This document shows, one piece after another, positions 1 through 9,769 of a stretch of DNA of 64,000 bases. How positions within the stretch are numbered: the stretch's first letter is position 1; the number at the start of each line of letters is the position of its first letter. This DNA comes from Sphingomonas naphthae (GTDB lineage Bacteria; Pseudomonadota; Alphaproteobacteria; Sphingomonadales; Sphingomonadaceae): positions 3,424,501-3,488,500 of the forward strand of contig NZ_CP117411.1 of assembly GCF_028607085.1 (NCBI RefSeq). Direction: 5' to 3'. The notes under the pieces were generated by a model. That model made no database searches, was not told where the DNA came from, and saw only the letters and a program-made list of their open reading frames with translations. Position numbers and translations under genes: made by a program.

Positions 1-1947
1 GCTCAGGATGCTGTGTTCGTTGTCGACGATCAGGATCGGCAGGCCGTCGAGCTGGCCGCCGCTGTTGGCGGCGGGCAGGCGCGGCGTGCTGGCGGCGGGA
101 CGGCCGAGGGGCACGGTGATGCTGAAGGTCGATCCCTCCCCCACCGCCGATTCCAGCCCGATCCGGTGCCCCAGCATCGTGGCGGCGCGCTGGACGATGG
201 CGAGGCCGAGCCCCATGCCGCGCTCGCGCTTGGAGGCGGGGGCCAGGCGGCGGAACTCCTCGAAGATGGTGGCGTGATGCTCGGGCGGGATGCCGGGGCC
301 TGTGTCGCGCACCTCGATCCGCAACTGGTCGCCCACCTCGACGCAGCGGACGGAGACCTCGCCCTCCTCGGTATAGCGCAGCGCATTTGAGATGAAATTC
401 TGGAGGATGCGGCGGACGACCCTTTGGTCGGATCGGATCCATCGATCACTCTCGCGCAATTTGAGGCGGATGCCGCTTTCGCGCGCCATGGGGCCGAATT
501 CGGCGCGCATCGAGGCGAGCAGGCCATCGAGCGGGAAATCGCCGATCTCGGGGGTGACCGCCCCGGCGTCGAGCTTGGAGATTTCGAGCAAAGCCTCCAG
601 CAGATCCTCGACCGAATCGAGCGCCGATCCGGTCTGCCGCACCAGCGCGCGCGTCGCCTGCGCCAGCCGCCGGTCGCCCAAGGCCGACACGAACAGCCGC
701 GCGGCGTTGAGCGGCTGGAGCAGATCGTGGCTGGCGGCCGCCAGGAAGCGCGTCTTGGAGAGATTGGCCTGTTCGGCCGCCGTCATCGCGCCGCGCATCG
801 CATCCTCGGCGGCCAGGCGCTCGGCCACCTCCTGCTGGAGCCGCGTGTTGACCGCCGCGATATCGGCGGTGCGCATCTCGACCCGCCGCTCCAGCGTCTC
901 GTTGGATTCGCGAAGGGACCGCGCGGCGGCGAGGCGTTCGGTGATATCCTCGAAGCTCATCACCATGCCGCCACCCGGCATGGCCGATCGCCGCACCTCG
1001 ATCACCCTGCCATCGGCATGGCGGCATTTGGCGACGACCGGCTTCATCCCCTCGGGCAGCCACGCCAGACTGCGCCGCGCCGGGGCATCGACCACCTCGA
1101 CCGCTTTGGCGAGCCCGGCATGATCGACGATCCCGGCGATGCCGTCGATCGGCAGCCCGATGGTGGGCAGCAGCGCGTCGTTCCACGCGATCAGGCGGCG
1201 ATCCCTGTCGTAGACGCACACCCCCAGCCAGATGGCGTCGAGCGTCGCCTGAAGCACCGCGCTCTTTTCGGCGAGCGAGCGGGCCTGCGCGCGGGCGTCC
1301 TCGGCCTTGGCCTCGGTGATGTCTGTATAGACGCCGACGATGCCGCCGTCGGACGTGCGCAATTCGTTGATCTGCACCCAGCGGCCGTCGGCCAGCGCAT
1401 GGACGTGGCCTCCCTCGGCGACCAGATGCTGCGCCAGCCGCTCGGATACCCAGCGATCGGGGGCGACGAGCTGGCCCAGCATCGATCCCTCGTCGCGCAC
1501 CATCGCGGCGATCTCGTCGAAGCGCATCCCCGGCACGATGCGGTCGGCGATGTGCGGCCACAGGCCCAGATAGGTCTGGTTGAACAGGATCAGCCGGTCC
1601 TCGGCATCGAAGAGGGCGAAACCCTCGTTGATGCTCTCGATCGCGTCGCGCAGCCGGCGTTCGGCCGCATCGGCGCTGTCGCGCGCGTGGACCAGCGCGG
1701 CATTGCTCTGCGCCAGCTCGGTCAGCGCCTGTTCAAGATCGCCGGTGCGGTCGCGCACCTTGGCTTCCAGCGTGATCGCCGTCTCGAACAGCGAGAAGGC
1801 ATTGCCCTGAAGATCGGTCGATCGCTCGACCCGGTCCATCAGCGCGGCATTGATGCGGCGCAATTTCTCATTCTCGCGCGTCAGTTCGGCGAGGCGGGCG
1901 GCATCGGCCGAAATCGGGGCCGGAGGCGAGGGCGCCCGTGCCGCCAT
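1..1947 (-). CDS. Hybrid sensor histidine kinase, PAS-containing (3' part outside window)
   Basis: The visible 649 residues read, in order: an N-terminal coiled region (about 15-105), two PAS-like sensor modules (about 105-225 and 235-350), a second coiled linker, and a kinase core. The H-box is SHDLLQPLNAARLF with the phospho-accepting His near residue 405. The N-box (FISNALRY) and both G-boxes (DTGPGIPP, GMGLGLAI) follow. The last residues, LPILIVDNEHSIL, open a receiver domain that is cut by the window edge. The SHDLxQPL H-box is typical of the NahK/ErcS' hybrid kinases. No membrane segment is seen, so it is probably cytoplasmic. Its ATG shares one base with the stop of the FIST gene, so the two are very likely co-translated. 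A role in controlling quinoprotein alcohol oxidation is inferred from context and from ErcS'-type systems in pseudomonads. Confidence 0.88.
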   Translation of the reverse strand, partial: MAARAPSPPAPISADAARLAELTRENEKLRRINAALMDRVERSTDLQGNAFSLFETAITLEAKVRDRTGDLEQALTELAQSNAALVHARDSADAAERRLRDAIESINEGFALFDAEDRLILFNQTYLGLWPHIADRIVPGMRFDEIAAMVRDEGSMLGQLVAPDRWVSERLAQHLVAEGGHVHALADGRWVQINELRTSDGGIVGVYTDITEAKAEDARAQARSLAEKSAVLQATLDAIWLGVCVYDRDRRLIAWNDALLPTIGLPIDGIAGIVDHAGLAKAVEVVDAPARRSLAWLPEGMKPVVAKCRHADGRVIEVRRSAMPGGGMVMSFEDITERLAAARSLRESNETLERRVEMRTADIAAVNTRLQQEVAERLAAEDAMRGAMTAAEQANLSKTRFLAAASHDLLQPLNAARLFVSALGDRRLAQATRALVRQTGSALDSVEDLLEALLEISKLDAGAVTPEIGDFPLDGLLASMRAEFGPMARESGIRLKLRESDRWIRSDQRVVRRILQNFISNALRYTEEGEVSVRCVEVGDQLRIEVRDTGPGIPPEHHATIFEEFRRLAPASKRERGMGLGLAIVQRAATMLGHRIGLESAVGEGSTFSITVPLGRPAASTPRLPAANSGGQLDGLPILIVDNEHSILS

Positions 1948-3131
1948 CAGCGCCCGATCGCCAGCCCGGAGAAGGTCTGGTTCACATGCAGCGCGTGGAA
2001 TTGTTCGCCATAGGTGGTGAAGCCGACCACCTTGCGATCGGTCAGCAGGCGCGAGACGGGCTGGATCAGCTGGCGTTGCTCCAGATCGATCGTGTTGAGC
2101 ACGCAGAAGAAGCCCAGCACCCGATCGATCCCACCGACATCGCCGTCGAGCGTGTCGAACAATGTGTCGAGCCCCCTCATCATGTCGTTGCTCTCGCCCA
2201 GGGTCAGCACGATCCCCTCGTCGATCGCGCAATAGAAAGTGAGGCTGCCGTCGGGATTGGCCGACTGGATCGAGCGGACATAATATTCGCCCCCGGCGCG
2301 CACCATCGGCGGATGGCGAGCGAATACGCCGGGGCCGAGATCGCTTTCCTGCACGCCCGCCAGCCGGGCATATTCGGCGGCGGCCGGCTCGGCGTTGATC
2401 TCGGTGACGATCCGCTCCACCGAATCCGCGCCGGTGATGACCATCTTCACCGCCCCCGGCTGATAGGGCTGGTGGCGGAAGACGCGTAAGGGGCGGCGCG
2501 ACGAGAGGATCGCCACCACCGCCGCGTCGCGATGGAAGCGCCCGCCCTCCAGCACGAACGTCTCCTTGAAGGCGAGGCCGTCGCCCGAGGAGCCGCCGAT
2601 CAGCGGGATTTCGCCCAGCGCATCCTGCACCGTGACGGTCAGCATCTCCTCGCGATGGGAGAGGCCATCGACGAGGAAGATCGCCGCGCGCGATATCGGC
2701 CCGTCGAGCCGGCGCGCTCCCTCGGCGGCCTCGGCGACCAGTTCGCGCACGCGCTGTTGGGCGTGCGCCGTGTCGAAATCGTCGAGCCGGTCGAAGCGGG
2801 TGGCCGACAGGGTGAAGTCCTCCGCCGGAAAGCCGATCGCCACGATCTCGCCGTCGCTCAGCCCCTCGGGGCCGATTTCGGACGAGGAGGTGCAGCCGAC
2901 GATCGTGATGTCCTCGCAGCGCAGGGCGATCGCCTTGGCCAGCGCGTTGAGGTCGTAGCGGCTGGAGCAGAAGAGCAGGATGCCGGCCAGGGTGGGCGCA
3001 TCGAGCGCGCCGAAGATTTCGCGAATCGCCTGTTCGGGATCGGTCAGCGCGCTGCTGGCGACGCGGATCGGCGATTTTGTGCGGGATGCGGGTGCAGCAT
3101 CGGGTGCGAAGGTTGCCATGGCCGAAATCAT
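1947..3131 (-). CDS. FIST N/C domain sensory protein
   Basis: About 394 residues. The N-terminal half (about 30-225) matches FIST_N, including the stretch GCTSSSEIGPEGLSDG and the segment PLIGGSSGDGLAF. The C-terminal half (about 230-385) matches FIST_C, with PVSRLLTDRKVVGFTTYGEQ near the end. FIST proteins are thought to sense small ligands and feed signal-transduction partners. Here the stop codon overlaps the start of a PAS hybrid kinase, which suggests that the two work as a sensor pair. The start is uncertain: ATG at 3131 is used. A GTG at 3155 would overlap the DUF779 stop, and another ATG lies at 3119. None has a strong Shine-Dalgarno sequence. Confidence 0.87.
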   Translation of the reverse strand: MISAMATFAPDAAPASRTKSPIRVASSALTDPEQAIREIFGALDAPTLAGILLFCSSRYDLNALAKAIALRCEDITIVGCTSSSEIGPEGLSDGEIVAIGFPAEDFTLSATRFDRLDDFDTAHAQQRVRELVAEAAEGARRLDGPISRAAIFLVDGLSHREEMLTVTVQDALGEIPLIGGSSGDGLAFKETFVLEGGRFHRDAAVVAILSSRRPLRVFRHQPYQPGAVKMVITGADSVERIVTEINAEPAAAEYARLAGVQESDLGPGVFARHPPMVRAGGEYYVRSIQSANPDGSLTFYCAIDEGIVLTLGESNDMMRGLDTLFDTLDGDVGGIDRVLGFFCVLNTIDLEQRQLIQPVSRLLTDRKVVGFTTYGEQFHALHVNQTFSGLAIGR

Positions 3132-3151
3132 GTCACGCCCCCGCCCGCCCG

Positions 3152-3589
3152 TCACCTGCGATCGGTGGCGAGGGGTTCGAGCGGGGCCGCGTCACCGCGC
3201 GGCGGCGGGCCGGCGGCTTCGAGCGCGTCGGCCTCGGCATCGTCGAACACCCGGCTGCGGATGATGAAGCGCAGCCCCTCCGGCCCCTCGATCGAAAAGC
3301 CCGCGCCGCGTCCGGGGACGACGTCGATCGTCACCTGGGTGTGGCGCCAATAATCGAACTGAGCGGCGCCGATCCACACCGCCACGCCGCCGGGGATGGT
3401 CTCCTGGGCGATCCGGCCCAGCAGCACATCCTGCCCACCCACCCGGAATTCGCCCGCCGGGTAGCACATCGGCGCGGAGCCGTCGCAGCAGCCGCCCGAC
3501 TGGTGGAACATCAGCGGGCCATGGATGCCGGCGAGCCGCGCGATCAGCGCGTCGGCGGCGGGAGTGGAGAGGATGCGTGCGGGGATCAT
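3152..3589 (-). CDS. DUF779 domain protein
   Basis: A 145-residue soluble protein that covers a whole DUF779 domain, with the Cys-rich segment HQSGGCCDGSAPMCYP near residues 29-44 and the sequence WIGAAQFDYWRHTQVTIDV. DUF779 genes are repeatedly found next to acetaldehyde/aldehyde dehydrogenase genes, as here, where the aldehyde dehydrogenase lies 331 bp upstream on the same strand. The biochemical role is not established; a metal-binding or accessory function is only an inference from the paired cysteines. The start at 3589 is chosen because AAGGA sits seven bases upstream. A longer reading would run into palindromic repeat DNA. Confidence 0.85.
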   Translation of the reverse strand: MIPARILSTPAADALIARLAGIHGPLMFHQSGGCCDGSAPMCYPAGEFRVGGQDVLLGRIAQETIPGGVAVWIGAAQFDYWRHTQVTIDVVPGRGAGFSIEGPEGLRFIIRSRVFDDAEADALEAAGPPPRGDAAPLEPLATDRR

Positions 3590-3623
3590 CCGATTATCCT
3601 TAAGACCGGCCATCACACTCACT

Positions 3624-3703
3624 CCGTTCGTCCTGAGCGAAGTCGAAGGACGTGGAGAGCCACCGCTTGGGGCACGTCCTTCGACTACGCTCAGGACGAA
3701 CGG
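3624..3703. repeat. Palindromic intergenic repeat, family A (copy 1)
   Basis: Two 31-bp arms beginning CCGTTCGTCCTGAGCG and ending CGCTCAGGACGAACGG form a near-perfect inverted repeat, with one A/T mismatch and an 18-bp centre. Related copies lie at 44783-44867, 50364-50444 and 56434-56518. All are between genes. The family resembles the REP-like palindromes that are abundant in sphingomonad genomes. Confidence 0.9.
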
Positions 3704-3725
3704 TGCTGGTGGTGGTTCGGTCCCG

Positions 3726-3762
3726 AAAAAAGGCGGCGGCGGGCTGGCAGTAGCCCGCCGCC
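3726..3762 (-). terminator. Rho-independent terminator after the aldehyde dehydrogenase
   Basis: On the minus strand an 11-bp GC stem (3735-3745 with 3752-3762, six-base loop) is followed by GCC and six T residues (3726-3731 as A on the plus strand). It lies 159 bp past the aldehyde dehydrogenase stop and ahead of the DUF779 gene. Confidence 0.75.
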
Positions 3763-3828
3763 TGACCACCCGCAAAGAGGAGGGTTCGCGGGTGGTATTC
3801 TTGAGCGGTTCGGCAGCGCCGAATCGGG

Positions 3829-3908
3829 CGGCACCGGCCCACTCCCCCACCCGACCACCCAGCGGCAGTATCTTGTGGGTGGTCGGGTGGGGGAGTGGGC
3901 CGGTGCCG
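3829..3908. repeat. Perfect 33-bp inverted repeat
   Basis: The arms 3829-3861 and 3876-3908 are exact reverse complements over 33 bp, with a 14-base loop. The left arm begins CGGCACCGGCCCACTCCC. It sits 12 bp past the aldehyde dehydrogenase stop. It could act as a transcription stop or RNA-stabilising hairpin, or be a mobile palindrome. It is unrelated in sequence to the family A repeat 120 bp away. Confidence 0.88.
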
Positions 3909-3920
3909 CGCCTCATCCGA

Positions 3921-5441
<1,521 letters not shown>

Positions 5442-5538
5442 TGTCTCTCTCCTCGGGTCTTTGCGATCCGCGACAGGACTCGAGGGGCCCCCGCGCGAAA
5501 TCTCGAGGGACAGTCTGGCAGAAGCGATCCGGCAGGCC

Positions 5539-5550
5539 ATTGGACCAAAG
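5539..5550 (-). promoter_or_regulatory. Shared upstream motif, variant copy (aldehyde dehydrogenase)
   Basis: On the gene strand this reads CTTTGGTCCAAT. It matches the right half (GGTCCAAT) of the motif found upstream of four other genes in the island. The following bases GGCCT are also shared with the cytochrome c copy. It lies 98 bp upstream of the aldehyde dehydrogenase start, between that gene and the divergent pseudoazurin gene. Confidence 0.45.
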
Positions 5551-5629
5551 GGTAATTGCCGCCCGGCTGGTCCGCGCGGACACCGGCGCCCGGAGGGCGG
5601 CAATCGCCGCCGTGATGAGGGATGCCCGA

Positions 5630-6067
5630 ATGAAGATGAAGCTGATCGCGCTGGCGCTGGCCGGCGCCCTCGCCGCCACCCCGGCGCTGGCCAAGGATTA
5701 TACCGTCCAGATGAAGAATCAGGGCGCGGCCGGCATGATGGTGTTCGAGCCCGCCTTCGTGAAGGCGATGCCCGGCGACACGATCCATTTCGTGCCGACC
5801 GACACCAGCCACAATGCCGAGACGATCGCGGGGATGCTGCCCGACGGCGTCGAGCACACGATCGGCGGAATGAACAAGGAAATGACGCTCAAGGTCGACA
5901 AGCCCGGCCTCTACGGCATCAAGTGCAAACCGCATTACACCATGGGCATGGTGGCGCTGGTGCAGGTGGGCAAGGGCCCTTCCGCCAACCTCGCCACGGC
6001 CAAGGCCGCCAAGCTGCCGGGCCTCGCCGCCAAGCGCATGGCGCCGCTGCTGGCGCAGGCGAAGTAA
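5630..6067 (+). CDS. Pseudoazurin-type blue copper protein
   Basis: 145 residues with a Sec signal peptide (about 1-21, cut after ALA) and a cupredoxin fold. The type 1 copper ligands are visible as His61 in SHNAET, Cys99 and His102 in KCKPHY, and Met107. The Cys-x2-His-x4-Met spacing is that of pseudoazurin. It would be a periplasmic one-electron carrier and could take electrons from the quinoprotein dehydrogenase or its cytochrome; this is inferred from its position beside the aldehyde dehydrogenase. The ATG at 5630 is preceded by GAGGGA at good spacing. An in-frame ATG further upstream (5614) is less likely. Confidence 0.92.
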   Translation: MKMKLIALALAGALAATPALAKDYTVQMKNQGAAGMMVFEPAFVKAMPGDTIHFVPTDTSHNAETIAGMLPDGVEHTIGGMNKEMTLKVDKPGLYGIKCKPHYTMGMVALVQVGKGPSANLATAKAAKLPGLAAKRMAPLLAQAK

Positions 6068-6099
6068 CGGTCAGCCAGTCTGATCGGTGGCGCCGGGCT

Positions 6100-6128
6100 G
6101 CCACGGTTCAGCCTTGCTGAACCGTGGC
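6100..6128 (+). terminator. Hairpin after the pseudoazurin gene
   Basis: A perfect 12-bp stem (GCCACGGTTCAG with its complement) surrounds a five-base loop, 32 bp past the pseudoazurin stop. There is no clear T-run. The right arm ends just before the Shine-Dalgarno sequence of the EthD gene, so it could attenuate rather than fully stop transcription. Confidence 0.55.
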
Positions 6129-6144
6129 CAAAAGGAGAGAAAAT

Positions 6145-6438
6145 ATGGCATCGTTGGTGGTCGCATATCCCAACAAGGAGGGCGGCCATTTCGATGCCGC
6201 TTATTATCTCGAGACCCACTTCCCCCTGTGCGACCGGTTCTGGGGCCCGCTCGGCCTGATCCGGTCCGAGGCGTTTCCGGCACTCGACGCGGACCAGCCC
6301 TATGCCATGGTGGCGGTGCTGCATTTCCGAGATGCCGCCGCGATCCAGGCGGCGCTGGGCGCGGGGGCCGAGGTGTTCGGCGACGTGGCGAACTTCACCA
6401 ACCTGACCCCGCTGCCCTTCCTGTCGGACGCGGGGTGA
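6145..6438 (+). CDS. EthD family protein
   Basis: A 97-residue single-domain protein matching the EthD/dimeric alpha-beta barrel fold: VVAYPNKEGGHFDAAYYLETHFPL at the N-terminus and FTNLTPLPFL at the C-terminus. EthD proteins are small homodimers often found next to oxidative catabolic enzymes; the original EthD is needed for ethyl tert-butyl ether degradation. The ATG at 6145 has a strong AAGGAGAG site. It follows pseudoazurin on the same strand, after a hairpin. A role in handling an oxidation product is inferred only from context. Confidence 0.82.
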   Translation: MASLVVAYPNKEGGHFDAAYYLETHFPLCDRFWGPLGLIRSEAFPALDADQPYAMVAVLHFRDAAAIQAALGAGAEVFGDVANFTNLTPLPFLSDAG

Positions 6439-6444
6439 GGGATC

Positions 6445-7281
6445 CTACGGCCGCCCCTCGCCCTTCCCATCCTTCGCCATGGATTTGGCGATGATGCGCT
6501 TCTGATCGCTCCACTTGCGGTTGGCCTTGCCGTGGTAGAGGCCCCTGAGGAAGCTCGCGTCCATCGCTGTCAGGCGGCGCGGCAGCGCGGTCGCGGCGGG
6601 ATCGAACAAAGCGAGGATGCTGTCGCTCTCGGCCGCGTTCATCGGCCGGGTGCGGGCGAAGGCGCGCATCGCGGCATAATCGGACAGCTGAGTCAGCGTC
6701 TTGCCGACGGCCGCCGCCTGATCGATCACCACGATCGCGCCGTCGATCAGCTGGGTCGTCGGCAACAGGATGATCGAGGCGGATTGCACGAACAGGGTAC
6801 CGCCCTGCACGCCCATCCCGTCCTCGTTGGCGATATGGGTGGTACTCCAGGTGCGGACGGGGGCCTCGTCGTTGAGGAGGTGCCTCAGATTGTCGGCATC
6901 GAGGGTCGTGAACAGGTCGGGCGTGGTGTTGTGCAGCGTGTTGACGAAGGTCTTGCTGTTCTCGACCAGGAACACGACGACATTGGCGCGGCATTTGGCC
7001 TTGTCGACCGGGATGCGCGCGTCGGTGGCGATGGCGCGCATCCGGGCGGTCATGCGATCGGCATAATCCTGCGGCATGCCGATCACCTGCGGGCAGATCG
7101 GGTTGCGGAAGCGGGCATATTGGCCCTCGATCGGCGGCATCGCCTTGGTGATGAACTGGCGCGCTTCCTTGCTCTCGACCGCCTTGCGGCCCTTCACGAC
7201 GATATCGTCGCCGGGCGGCGGGGTCTGCGCCAGAGCGGGGGCGGCCAGCGCCATCAGCGCGGCGGTCATCAGCAGACGCAC
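6445..7281 (-). CDS. Secreted protein of unknown function
   Basis: About 278 residues beginning with a clear Sec signal peptide (MRLLMTAALMALAAPALAQ from the GTG start). The mature part has two cysteines (in NPICPQ and KAKCRAN) that could form a disulfide. I recognise no catalytic motif. The start is ambiguous: GTG at 7281 has GGAGAGAG upstream and gives the cleanest signal peptide; ATG codons at 7296 and 7317 extend it. The ORF ends seven bases from the EthD stop, convergent with it. It is probably a periplasmic protein, and no functional link to the surrounding genes can be shown. Confidence 0.72.
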   Translation of the reverse strand: MRLLMTAALMALAAPALAQTPPPGDDIVVKGRKAVESKEARQFITKAMPPIEGQYARFRNPICPQVIGMPQDYADRMTARMRAIATDARIPVDKAKCRANVVVFLVENSKTFVNTLHNTTPDLFTTLDADNLRHLLNDEAPVRTWSTTHIANEDGMGVQGGTLFVQSASIILLPTTQLIDGAIVVIDQAAAVGKTLTQLSDYAAMRAFARTRPMNAAESDSILALFDPAATALPRRLTAMDASFLRGLYHGKANRKWSDQKRIIAKSMAKDGKGEGRP

Positions 7282-7330
7282 GAAAACTCTCTCCATCAAT
7301 CGGTTCGGCAGCGACATGACCCGGCCAGAA

Positions 7331-8416
7331 TTAACCGGGGCTGTGCGCCACGCCCCCGCATAACGGGCGGGGGGCGCCGGTGGTGCCGGGGAAGCTGATC
7401 GGCAGGCCCATCAGGCTGCGGACGGCCATGTAGGCGAAGCCCTGCGCCTCGATCGCGTCGCCGTCCCAGCCCAGCACCTCCATCGGCTCGGGCACGATGC
7501 CGGTCGCCTCGCCGATCATCCGCATCAGCGTCCCATTGTGGCGCCCGCCGCCCGCCACGATCATCCGCTTCGCCGCCGCCGGCATCAGCCGCAGCGCCAG
7601 CGCCACCGCTTCGGCGGAAAAGGCCGTGAGCGTGGCGGCGCCGTCGGCGCTGGCGAGGCCGCGCGCGGGCGAGAGGGTGAAATCGGCGCGGTCGAGCGAT
7701 TTGGGGGCGGGCTGGTCGAACCAGGGATTGTCGAGCATCGCCGTCAGCACCGTCCGGTCGATCATGCCGGTGGCCGCCAGCGCACCGCCCTCGTCGTAGC
7801 GCGCGCCGGTTTCGGCCGCGACCCAATCGTCGACCAGGGCATTGGCGGGGCCGGTGTCGCAGGCGATGATCGCGTCACCCTCGCCGATCCAAGTGACATT
7901 GCCGACGCCGCCGAGATTGAGGATCGCGACCGGCCGGGGCAGCGCCGCCGTCAGCGCGGCATGATAGACCGGCAGCAGGGGCGCGCCCTGCCCGCCCGCC
8001 GCGACATCGGCCGAGCGCAGGTCGGCGACCACCCGGATGCCGGTCGCTTGCGCCAGCGCCGCGCCGTCGCCGATCTGCCACGTCCAGCCGCGATCCGGGC
8101 GGTGGGCGATGGTATGGCCGTGGAAGCCGATCACGTCGGCGCCCCGCCCCGCCAGCAACCGGGCGACGATGGCCGCATGGCGATCGGTCAGCTCGGCCGT
8201 CACCGCGTCGATCAGCGGATCGGCGCCGGGCGCGGCCATCGCCATCGCGACATCGCAGGCGGCGGCGAGGCGGTCGCGGAAATTCTGCGGATAGGGTTCG
8301 GACACGAAATCGATCGCGCGGATCGCCGCCTGCCCGTCGGTCTCGATCAGCGCCGCGTCGATCCCGTCGCGCGACGTGCCGGACATCAGCCCCACCGCCA
8401 GCATCGTCTCCGCCAC
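7331..8416 (-). CDS. anmK: Anhydro-N-acetylmuramic acid kinase
   Basis: 361 residues. The N-terminal ATP-binding motif [12 protein letters not shown], the segment [10 protein letters not shown] and the later [13 protein letters not shown] are diagnostic of AnmK. It phosphorylates and cleaves 1,6-anhydro-MurNAc to MurNAc-6-phosphate in cytoplasmic peptidoglycan recycling. The GTG start at 8416 is preferred because GGGAGGA precedes it by about five bases; an ATG lies at 8404 with no usable ribosome site. It is divergent from tyrS, an arrangement common in alphaproteobacteria. It is a housekeeping gene inside the quinoprotein island. Confidence 0.94.
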   Translation of the reverse strand: MAETMLAVGLMSGTSRDGIDAALIETDGQAAIRAIDFVSEPYPQNFRDRLAAACDVAMAMAAPGADPLIDAVTAELTDRHAAIVARLLAGRGADVIGFHGHTIAHRPDRGWTWQIGDGAALAQATGIRVVADLRSADVAAGGQGAPLLPVYHAALTAALPRPVAILNLGGVGNVTWIGEGDAIIACDTGPANALVDDWVAAETGARYDEGGALAATGMIDRTVLTAMLDNPWFDQPAPKSLDRADFTLSPARGLASADGAATLTAFSAEAVALALRLMPAAAKRMIVAGGGRHNGTLMRMIGEATGIVPEPMEVLGWDGDAIEAQGFAYMAVRSLMGLPISFPGTTGAPRPLCGGVAHSPG

Positions 8417-8507
8417 ACGATCCTCCCACAGCACGCGCCGTCCCTACGCGAACGGCGGCCCGACCGCCTACCCCAGAGGCTACCCTTATGCTACCGGCGC
8501 CCCCGTC

Positions 8508-9740
8508 ATGACCGAATATCGCTCCGATCTGCTCCGCCTGCTCTCCAGTAGAGGCTATATCCACCAGCTGACCGATCCCGAAGGGCTCGACCGGCTGGCG
8601 ACGGACCATATCGTGCCGGGTTATATCGGCTTCGATCCGACCGCGCCGTCGCTCCACGTCGGCAGCCTCGTGCAGATCATGATGCTGCGGCGGATGCAGC
8701 AGGCCGGCCACAAGCCGATCGTCCTGATGGGCGGCGGCACCGGCAAGATCGGCGACCCGTCCTTCAAGGACGAGGCGCGCAAGATGCTGACCCTGGATAC
8801 GCTGAAGGACAATATCGCCGGCATCCGCACCGTGTTCGAGCGGTTCCTGACGTTCGGCGACGGGCCGACCGACGCCATCATGCTCGACAATGCCGACTGG
8901 CTCGACAAGCTGGAGTACATCCCCTTCCTGCGCGACATCGGCAAGCATTTCTCGGTCAACCGGATGCTCAGCTTCGATTCGGTGAAGCTCAGGATGGATC
9001 GCGAGCAGTCGCTCAGCTTCCTCGAATTCAACTACATGATCCTCCAGGCCTATGATTTCCTGGAGTTGTCGCGCCGCGCGCGTTGCCGCCTGCAGATGGG
9101 CGGATCGGACCAGTGGGGCAATATCGTCAACGGCGTCGAGCTGGCGCGCCGTGCCGACGGCGCCGAAGTCTATGGCCTGACGACCCCGCTCATCACGACC
9201 GCCGACGGCGGCAAGATGGGCAAGACGATGGCCGGCGCGGTGTGGCTGAACGAGGCGCAGCTGCCGACCTACGATTATTGGCAATTCTGGCGGAACACGC
9301 ATGACGCCGATGTCGGCCGCTTCCTGCGCCTGTTCACCGATCTGCCGCTTGCCGAAATCGCGCGGCTGGAGGCGCTGGAGGGCGCCGAGATCAACGACGC
9401 CAAGGTGATCCTCGCCAACCTCGCCACCGCCATGTGTCGCGGCGAACAGGCGGCGGCGGATGCGGCCGAGACGGCGCGCCGCACCTTCGAGGAGGGTGGC
9501 GCCGCCGAGGGCCTGCCGCAGCTGAAGGTGGATGGCGGCCGCATCCCGATCGTCGTCGCGCTGACGGTGATGGGCTTCGCGGCCTCCAACGGCGAGGCGC
9601 GTCGCAAGATCGCCGAGGGCGCGGTGCGGCTGAACGATATCGCGATCAAGGATGCCGCTTACGAGATCGTGCTCGATCAGGACGGGCCGGTGAAGCTCAG
9701 CCTCGGCAAGAAGAAGCACGGGCTGCTGACGGCGGGATGA
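8508..9740 (+). CDS. tyrS: Tyrosyl-tRNA synthetase
   Basis: 410 residues, full length for a bacterial class I TyrRS. The HIGH-like signature appears as PSLHVGS (about 47-53). The tyrosine-binding segment GGSDQWGNI and the KMSKS-like loop GGKMGKT follow. An S4 RNA-binding domain occupies the C-terminus ([17 protein letters not shown]). It charges tRNA-Tyr; its likely substrate gene lies at 52935. There is no clear Shine-Dalgarno sequence before the ATG, so a leaderless or weakly initiated mRNA is possible. Confidence 0.96.
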   Translation: MTEYRSDLLRLLSSRGYIHQLTDPEGLDRLATDHIVPGYIGFDPTAPSLHVGSLVQIMMLRRMQQAGHKPIVLMGGGTGKIGDPSFKDEARKMLTLDTLKDNIAGIRTVFERFLTFGDGPTDAIMLDNADWLDKLEYIPFLRDIGKHFSVNRMLSFDSVKLRMDREQSLSFLEFNYMILQAYDFLELSRRARCRLQMGGSDQWGNIVNGVELARRADGAEVYGLTTPLITTADGGKMGKTMAGAVWLNEAQLPTYDYWQFWRNTHDADVGRFLRLFTDLPLAEIARLEALEGAEINDAKVILANLATAMCRGEQAAADAAETARRTFEEGGAAEGLPQLKVDGGRIPIVVALTVMGFAASNGEARRKIAEGAVRLNDIAIKDAAYEIVLDQDGPVKLSLGKKKHGLLTAG

Positions 9741-9769
9741 AGAAAGGGGGCGGGTGGTACCGCCTCCCC

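Noticed and set aside
424-2013. Long plus-strand open frame (529 codons) opposite the histidine kinase
   Set aside because: It is a GC-rich shadow: the minus strand encodes intact PAS and kinase motifs, and the plus-strand product has no domain or sensible composition.
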